Shown here: piece after piece, positions 43,592-47,878 of the stretch
Layout: each line of letters opens with the position of its first letter
Position numbering within the stretch: the stretch's first letter is position 1
DNA from: Bradyrhizobium sp. Ec3.3
GTDB taxonomy: Bacteria > Pseudomonadota > Alphaproteobacteria > Rhizobiales > Xanthobacteraceae
Assembly: GCF_000472925.1 (NCBI RefSeq)
Contig: NZ_AXAS01000064.1
Span: 1 to 47,878 of the forward strand
Length of the DNA stretch: 47,878 nucleotides
Direction: 5' to 3'
Translations under genes and position numbers: made by a program
Notes under the pieces: model-generated
Databases searched by the model: none
What the model saw: only the letters and a program-made list of their open reading frames with translations
Told to the model about the DNA's origin: nothing

Positions 43592-44692
43592 TCAGGTTTT
43601 GGCCTTCGCGCCCCTTAACTTGGTGAGAGCCGCGTCGGCCAGTCGTTCCTGCTCCACCTCGTCGAGGTATTCCTGCAACTGTTGAAGCGAGCTGTGACCG
43701 CTCACGTTCATCATTTCGGAGCCGGTACATCCGGCATGCGCCAGCGCGCGCAGCGCCGCCTTGCGCAGACCGTGCGCGCGGTAATTTCGAACCCTGCCGT
43801 CGTCGCATACGACCGGCTGCAATCCGGCCTCCTTGCACCAATCAGCGAACTTGTTGCCGAATGCCGCCGCGGACGCGAACGGCCGACCGTACGCGGTGAG
43901 CAGAAATGGCATCGCGTCGCTCTTCGGCATCGCGTCGAGCGCCGCCCGCAGCTCCGGCATGATGGAGATCGTCAGCCTCTTGCCGGTGCTGCGCCGGGTT
44001 TTTTGCGGACACCATGACAGCTTGGCATCGCGATTGATGTGCTGATGGCCAAGCACATGCGCGTCCTGCCGCCGCCCCGCAACGTTGAGCAGAAGCTCAA
44101 GCGCCAGTCGCGCCGTCGTGCCAATCGGGTGGTGCTCGCGATACTGAGTCACATGAGGCTCGAGCCATGTCATGTGGCCCATGCTCTTTCCTGCCCTGAC
44201 GATCTCGATGTCTTGCGCTGGATCGTCGGAGCGCAAGTTCATTTTTTTGCCGAACTTCATCAGCCCCCGGATCGCCTTAAGCCAGTTTTTCTGCACGTTC
44301 GGCTTCTTTGGCGCGAGCATATTGGAGAGATGATGCGACCGGATCCCTGAGAATCGCTTCTCACCGTCCTCTGTGCGCCACCGCTCCAGGATGGCGCGGC
44401 GGTTGCTCTGGGTCACAGCAGCGAGACCGATCTTGAAATCCGGACTCGCGTAGTACACAACGATGGCTGCGTCGAGCGTTCCGGCCTGAGTGCGGCTTTC
44501 GCCAATCGTGGGAGGCGCCGCTTTGCATTCCCCTAGTGCAGTCTGACAAGCCTCCATAAATTCGTCGGAACCGGGCAACCCCGGCAACGGAACCGGTTTA
44601 CGTCCGGGCGGCCGAAAGTAATGTCGCATTTTGCCGTGGCGATCACGGAAGCTGTTGACGCGCCAAAGCTCAATGCTGGCCATATTTCTCAT
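43592..44692 (-). CDS. tyrosine recombinase / integrase
   Basis: The protein has 366 residues. The C-terminal catalytic domain contains the Arg box NVAGRRQDA (R207/R208), RAHGLRKA (H307, R310), GHSS (H333) and the nucleophile in QEYLDEV (Y342), a complete R-H-R-H-Y set. The N-terminal part (to about residue 180) is a core-binding region with a basic start, HGKMRHYFRPPGRKPV. It integrates and excises the element at tRNA-Arg. The start is ATG at 44692, with ATG at 44683 as an alternative. Its 5' end overlaps the preceding small gene by about 20 bases. Confidence 0.92.
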   Translation of the reverse strand: MRNMASIELWRVNSFRDRHGKMRHYFRPPGRKPVPLPGLPGSDEFMEACQTALGECKAAPPTIGESRTQAGTLDAAIVVYYASPDFKIGLAAVTQSNRRAILERWRTEDGEKRFSGIRSHHLSNMLAPKKPNVQKNWLKAIRGLMKFGKKMNLRSDDPAQDIEIVRAGKSMGHMTWLEPHVTQYREHHPIGTTARLALELLLNVAGRRQDAHVLGHQHINRDAKLSWCPQKTRRSTGKRLTISIMPELRAALDAMPKSDAMPFLLTAYGRPFASAAAFGNKFADWCKEAGLQPVVCDDGRVRNYRAHGLRKAALRALAHAGCTGSEMMNVSGHSSLQQLQEYLDEVEQERLADAALTKLRGAKAKT

Positions 44693-44885
44693 CCCACTCG
44701 TCGGTCTCGTTCATTCCGTTTTCGCTGGTGCCCTCGTCGGCACCATTGACATTCTGGATCTGGAACTTGATCTTGAGACAGTCGCCTTCGATCTCGAGGG
44801 ATTCGGCTTTCTGGCCGGCAGCTTCGATGGCACGCAGCGCCCGTTTCACGTCGTTCTCGCGGAAGCTAGAGGGCGCACGGCCCAT
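44670..44885 (-). CDS. small phage-type protein upstream of integrase
   Basis: The protein has 71 residues from the ATG at 44885. MGRAPSSFRENDVKRALRAI followed by EAAGQKAESLEIEGDCLKIKF matches a short family often found directly before tyrosine integrases in alphaproteobacterial prophages and islands (R-x-P-S-x-F-x-x-x-D-V-x-R-A-I/L-x-A). Its role is unknown; a recombination directionality or DNA-binding function is only a guess. The frame is open upstream to a TTG at 44942, which would add 19 acidic residues. The C-terminus is acidic (NETDEWDEKYGQH) and overlaps the integrase start. Confidence 0.65.
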   Translation of the reverse strand: MGRAPSSFRENDVKRALRAIEAAGQKAESLEIEGDCLKIKFQIQNVNGADEGTSENGMNETDEWDEKYGQH

Positions 44886-44972
44886 CAGATGGTCTTCCCC
44901 CGGTGCTTCGGGCTCGTCATCCTGGCTGAGGCCGCCAAACAATCCTGCCGCTCTTGCCGCTCAAACGGCGAC

Positions 44973-45239
44973 ATGCGCGCTATGGGCGTCCAAGGCATTC
45001 TGGTCTATTGCGCGGACTGCCGCTGCCGCCATAACGTTGCTCTGACCGCTGGTCAGTGGCCGGATGATCTGAGGCTATCGGACCTCGAGCCGCGATTTGT
45101 GTGCAAGGCCTGCGGGCGACGCGGTGCCAAGATCCGACTGGACTTCAATTGGAACGCGCCAGCACAGTCGGCGATGGGGTATCGAAACACGACACGACCG
45201 AGGGGTGGGGGCGACCTTTCGAAGATCCGATCAAGGTAG
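44973..45239 (+). CDS. small zinc-ribbon-like protein
   Basis: The protein has 88 residues from the ATG at 44973. The pattern MRAMGVQGILVYCADCRCRHN followed later by FVCKACGRRGAKIRLDFNW contains two CxxC pairs about 40 residues apart, a likely zinc ribbon. Similar short proteins are frequent in Bradyrhizobium islands (RxMGV start, C..C, RMVC-x-x-C-G end). Function is unknown. The frame is open upstream with another CRSCR motif, so the start may be earlier. The Shine-Dalgarno sequence is weak. Confidence 0.55.
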   Translation: MRAMGVQGILVYCADCRCRHNVALTAGQWPDDLRLSDLEPRFVCKACGRRGAKIRLDFNWNAPAQSAMGYRNTTRPRGGGDLSKIRSR

Positions 45240-45374
45240 ATGGGCGCAAGCTGGTGACGCTGCGGCCATCCGCCGGCCGGTCGAGATCGAGTTGAGGGCG
45301 AAAAGTGAACCACTCCGCCGGCTTGCACGTCGCAAGCGCCTGCCCTTTCCGATTGATAATTTTGAATGCTCGTA

Positions 45375-45626
45375 TCAGCGGTGCCGCGGACCGCCGTGCA
45401 CATTCGGAGAGTGGGCCGTGATCAGGTTTTTGTGCTTCCGGGCCGCCGCTTCGGCCTCGCGAGCAAGTCGTTCAGCCTTTAACCGCTCGCGGTTTGCATG
45501 AAACGCCGCTTGGATGCGTTCATACTCGGACATCGCTACTTTGGCATCAGTTTCCTTGAAGACCCTTTGCGCCTCACGTTGGGCGGCAGTGGGCAGCTTC
45601 CATCCGTAATTTTTGTGAGCGGTCAT
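45375..45626 (-). CDS. small hypothetical protein (83 residues)
   Basis: The ATG at 45626 is preceded by AAGGAGGG (spacing short). The protein begins MTAHKNYGWKLPTAAQREAQ and continues as a charged helix rich in Glu, Arg and Ala (YERIQAAFHANRERLKAERL, AREAEAAARKHK). It resembles short Bradyrhizobium proteins with a Y-G-x-K-L-P-T-A-x-E/Q-R-E-A-Q start; no function is known. The frame is open to 45773, but the ribosome binding site favours the internal ATG. Confidence 0.55.
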   Translation of the reverse strand: MTAHKNYGWKLPTAAQREAQRVFKETDAKVAMSEYERIQAAFHANRERLKAERLAREAEAAARKHKNLITAHSPNVHGGPRHR

Positions 45627-45995
45627 TCCCTCCTCCTTCGGTGATAGCCGTGGGAGCTTGTTGGGTCCGACCGTGAAAGTCTCTTCCTGTTTTTCAGTTA
45701 CCGCAATCGAATATTTGCCAGTCGTTGCCGCGCTGGCCATAGATCCGCCCAGCTGGCTCACGGTCACCTGCAACGGGATTCCGGTCCATCACTTCGCGCA
45801 GCGCGCGCACAGAGGCCGATTACGAGGCTTGGCGCCGGCAGCGCGACAGGACGGCCTGGAACGATCGAATGCACGACCTGGTTCTGCCACTTCCACACAG
45901 CGGCCAGAAGGGATTGCACGCTGATTCTGCGGCGAGGTAATCACCAATCCCACACTAGATTCTCATATTCGCTCTTTCCACCGCCTGGCGGCTGC

Positions 45996-46135
45996 ATGAA
46001 GCTCACCGCCGATCGTCTCTTCGCCAACCCTGAAGCCGCAGCGCGCAAGATGGTCGAGATCGCCGCCGGCATCGAGCCCGTCCAGGACGACCGCATTCAC
46101 ATCGAGAAGATCAACGCGCCATTCCTCTACGCGGG
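45996..46135 (+). pseudogene. truncated copy of small MKLTA-type protein gene
   Basis: From the ATG at 45996 the frame reads MKLTADRLFANPEAAARKMV, then EIAAGIEPVQDDRIHIEKINAPFLY. It then leaves the family and continues with unrelated codons. The intact family, common in Bradyrhizobium mobile regions, is about 80-90 residues long with GAGLKLAIERGWL-like C-termini, which are missing here. The second copy at 47361 retains that C-terminus. The surrounding stretch 45627-45995 contains only short uninterpretable frames (for example one reading TEADYEAWRRQRDRTAW at about 45816-45945 without a clear start). Confidence 0.55.
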
Positions 46136-46197
46136 TGGGGTTTCCATCAAAAACCCAGTCTACCCATGGTTCGCGATTTCGTGCTCGCGTCTGAAGG

Positions 46198-46359
46198 ACG
46201 CTGCGCGACGTCGATCTGGCCGCGCTGCCACATGCCTCAACGACCTTCGTCCACGACCTAGCCGGCAGGCTCCGATGCAGCAAATGTGCTAAGGCCGGTC
46301 ATCGCCCCGCCGCCCCCTATTCCAGCTCGCGCAGCGGCCACGCCACGCCGGAGACGTGA
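46198..46359 (+). pseudogene. CxxC-containing gene fragment without start
   Basis: An open stretch of 53 codons begins TLRDVDLAALPHASTTFVHD and contains LAGRLRCSKCAKAGHRP before a TGA at 46357-46359. It resembles the C-terminal half of a small zinc-ribbon-type protein seen in Bradyrhizobium islands. The same frame is closed by a TGA just upstream (46189-46191 region) and has no start codon, so it looks like a remnant. It ends two bases before the SRAP start. Confidence 0.4.
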
Positions 46360-46361
46360 TC

Positions 46362-47090
46362 ATGTGCAATCTCTACTCGATGACTAAGAACGTCGACGCG
46401 ATCCGGCGGCTGTTCAACGCTCTCAACAGTCGCGTCGGCAACCTGCCCTCGATGCCGGGCATCTTTCCTGACTACCCTGCGCCGATCGTTCGCAATGCAC
46501 CCGACAGGCGAGAGATCGTCATCGCAAGGTGGGGCATGCCGTCATCGCAACGGGCGCTGATGGACGCCACGAAGAAGCGCGCGCAGAAGCTAGAAGCGAA
46601 GGGCCAGACTGTCGATTTCAAGGAGTTGCTGCGCATGGAGCCGGACAGCGGCACGACCAATATCCGCAACGTCAACAGCGCACATTGGAAGCGATGGCTT
46701 GCACCTGACAACCGCTGCCTGGTGCCGCTTACGTCGTTTTCCGAGTACGACACGATCGACGGCAAGAAGGTCCCGGTGTGGTTCGCACAGGACGAGACCC
46801 GCCCCCTGCTCGCCTTCGCTGGCATCTGGACGAACTGGACCAGCGTGCGCAAGGTCAAGGAAGGTGAAGTAACCGCCGACGTGTTCGGCTTCCTTACAAG
46901 CGATCCCAACGCCGAGGTGAAACGCGTCCACCCGAAGGCAATGCCGGTCATCCTGACGACCGCGGAGGAACGCGACGTGTGGATGCGCGCCTCGTGGGAC
47001 GAAGCCAAAGCGCTGCAGCGGTCCCTCCCCGACGGCGCGCTCAAGATCGTCGCCACCGGCGAGAAGGAAGATCCCTTCCCGGCTGCTTAG
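46362..47090 (+). CDS. SOS-response-associated peptidase (SRAP/YedK/HMCES family)
   Basis: The protein has 242 residues. The catalytic Cys2 is in MCNLYS, N103 in TTNIRNVNS, E128 in SFSEYD, and H190 in RVHPKAMPVIL; these are the SRAP active-site residues. SRAP proteins bind abasic sites in single-stranded DNA and form a protective covalent link through Cys2. ATG at 46362 is chosen because Met removal must expose Cys2; the GTG at 46356 would block this. GGAG lies about nine bases upstream. SRAP genes are frequent in mobile regions of Rhizobiales, consistent with its place in this island. Confidence 0.92.
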   Translation: MCNLYSMTKNVDAIRRLFNALNSRVGNLPSMPGIFPDYPAPIVRNAPDRREIVIARWGMPSSQRALMDATKKRAQKLEAKGQTVDFKELLRMEPDSGTTNIRNVNSAHWKRWLAPDNRCLVPLTSFSEYDTIDGKKVPVWFAQDETRPLLAFAGIWTNWTSVRKVKEGEVTADVFGFLTSDPNAEVKRVHPKAMPVILTTAEERDVWMRASWDEAKALQRSLPDGALKIVATGEKEDPFPAA

Positions 47091-47193
47091 CTGACTACCC
47101 AGCGCCCGATGAGCGCTCAGATAGGAGACCGGCCGTAGTTTCCCGGCCGTCTGCGTTCTTCAGCCGTTAAACTATACCGGCTATAGGGGCAGG

Positions 47194-47364
47194 ATGAGCC
47201 AAGACGCTGATCCGCGAACCGAGGCCGAAGAGGCGATGCGCTGCGCCGTAGCCGCTACCTGCCCGGTCGACCGTTTGAAATGGTTGCGTGTTGCTCTGGC
47301 GTGGCAGGACCTTGCCCGGGCGGAAGCTCAATGTCCGAAACAACGCCGTGCATCCGCTGCATGA
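47194..47364 (+). CDS. small hypothetical protein (56 residues)
   Basis: The ATG at 47194 follows AGGGGCAGG. The peptide begins MSQDADPRTEAEEAMRCAVA and contains RLKWLRVALAWQDLARAE, the R-x-x-W-x-R-V-A-x-A-W-Q-D-L-A-R block of a short family that I recognise from Bradyrhizobium. Function is unknown. Its TGA overlaps the ATG of the following MKLTA-type frame (ATGA), so the two were probably translated together before the second one was damaged. Confidence 0.6.
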   Translation: MSQDADPRTEAEEAMRCAVAATCPVDRLKWLRVALAWQDLARAEAQCPKQRRASAA

Positions 47365-47622
47365 AAGCTCACCGCCGAACGTCCCTTCGCCAACCCAGAA
47401 GCCGCAGCGCGCAAGCTGGTCGAGCTCGCTGCAAGGATCGAACCAGTGCAGGACGGTCGCATCCACATCGAGAGGATCAACGCCCCATTCTTCTGCTCGC
47501 TTAAAGCCACCGGCCCGGAGTTCGGTGCGGGCATCAAGGTAGCAGTCGAGCGTGGCTGGCTCGAGCTGTACGAGAGTCGAACCTATGTGCGGCTTTTGAA
47601 GACAGAACCAGCCAACCGATAA
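47361..47622 (+). pseudogene. frameshifted copy of small MKLTA-type protein gene
   Basis: The start reads ATGAAAGCTCACC where the copy at 45996 reads ATGAAGCTCACC: one extra A shifts the frame. With that base ignored, the sequence gives MKLTAERPFANPEAAARKLV, then ELAARIEPVQDGRIHIERI, and an intact C-terminus with GAGIKVAVERGWLELYESR to the TAA at 47620-47622. In the current sequence the frame has a TGA at 47362, so only an internal non-ATG start could express it. It could be a sequencing error; the family is otherwise full length. Confidence 0.6.
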
Positions 47623-47878
47623 CAAGCCCCCGTTCGATCTTCTTTGGTTCTCAGCGGACACAACCTGAATGTGCTTTGTCGGTTGTAAAAGAACAAAACG
47701 TGTCAGCTCTCGCTCGCCTGCATGCGGTGTTGCTTAAATCCGCAGAAGCAGATTAAGACATCTCGTTCCTGCCTATCTTTCCCGACATAGTGATTTCGGT
47801 GCGAACGGCGGCGGCCGTGCATGTGGACGGCCCTGGCGTTTCTGCCAGCCCCAAGCGCCGGGGCCGCTCCTCATTTAC

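Larger units (their letters stand above)
43434..47878. mobile_element. integrated element at tRNA-Arg (one end seen)
   Basis: tRNA-Arg is followed by a tyrosine recombinase, a short phage-type gene upstream of it, and a run of small, partly decayed genes, while the other side of the tRNA holds ordinary chromosomal genes. I found no second copy of the tRNA 3' end inside the window, so the far border is beyond 47878 or has been lost. The start is set at the tRNA for convenience. Confidence 0.65.

Noticed and set aside
47131..47155. Hairpin after the SRAP gene as a terminator
   Set aside because: The stem is only six pairs of a self-complementary CGGCCG and no T-run follows.
43511..47878. Second copy of the tRNA-Arg 3' end (attR)
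   Set aside because: I read through the stretch and found no repeat of the T-arm/acceptor sequence.
1..47878. CRISPR array or rRNA operon
   Set aside because: No regularly spaced direct repeats and no rRNA signatures were seen anywhere.
47623..47878. Possible start of a plus-strand gene at the window end (GTG near 47790)
   Set aside because: Only about 30 codons are visible, with no clear ribosome binding site or recognisable sequence; no gene is called in this final stretch.

Overview
The window looks like a chromosomal segment of a high-GC alphaproteobacterium of the Rhizobiales, most probably Bradyrhizobium or a close relative. This rests on a complete Aap-type amino-acid transporter operon, several very short protein families that I associate with that genus, two kinds of intergenic palindromic repeats typical of it, and the codon usage. 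The assignment comes from recognition, not from a database search.

Layout. 1-217 is the end of an IS5-family insertion sequence cut by the window edge. It is followed by gene-poor sequence with several terminators and tRNA-Asn. 1081-5790 holds a small secreted protein, a flotillin (YqiK)/YqiJ/PspA membrane-integrity operon on the minus strand, and another small secreted protein. 6054-6898 has tiny genes and tRNA-Cys. 7072-9492 carries a Wzt/Wzm-type polysaccharide ABC exporter and a DTW-domain tRNA-modifying enzyme. 9550-18720 is a four-gene tripartite RND efflux operon (outer-membrane lipoprotein, adaptor, two RND pumps; MdtABC-like). 19123-22608 is a three-gene lipid-modification cluster (flavin oxidoreductase, DUF1365, cyclopropane-fatty-acid-synthase-like methyltransferase). 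22693-29913 holds cysK, aapJQMP and a metC-like gene. 30049-31740 is a Na/phosphate symporter with a PhoU-like tail. 31865-35578 is a probable lipid A/envelope glycosylation cluster (LAB_N protein, GT2, PAP2 phosphatase, ArnT-like transferase). 35629-43052 is PBP1C with an alpha-2-macroglobulin. 43434-47878 is tRNA-Arg(UCU) with an integrated element (tyrosine recombinase, small phage-type genes, decayed copies, SRAP peptidase) whose far end lies outside the window.

Most notable observation. The reading frame that contains the PspA homologue continues upstream, without a stop, into about 165 codons that resemble the N-terminal (WED/REC-like) half of a TnpB/IS605 OrfB protein, with no RuvC nuclease part. 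A perfect 9-bp inverted repeat containing GCACC-N5-GGTGC sits immediately before its GTG start. A transposon-nuclease fragment domesticated into a PspA-YqiJ-flotillin membrane-stress operon is, as far as I know, undescribed. Second in interest is a 101-bp palindromic repeat inserted into the start of pbpC and translated as part of the protein.
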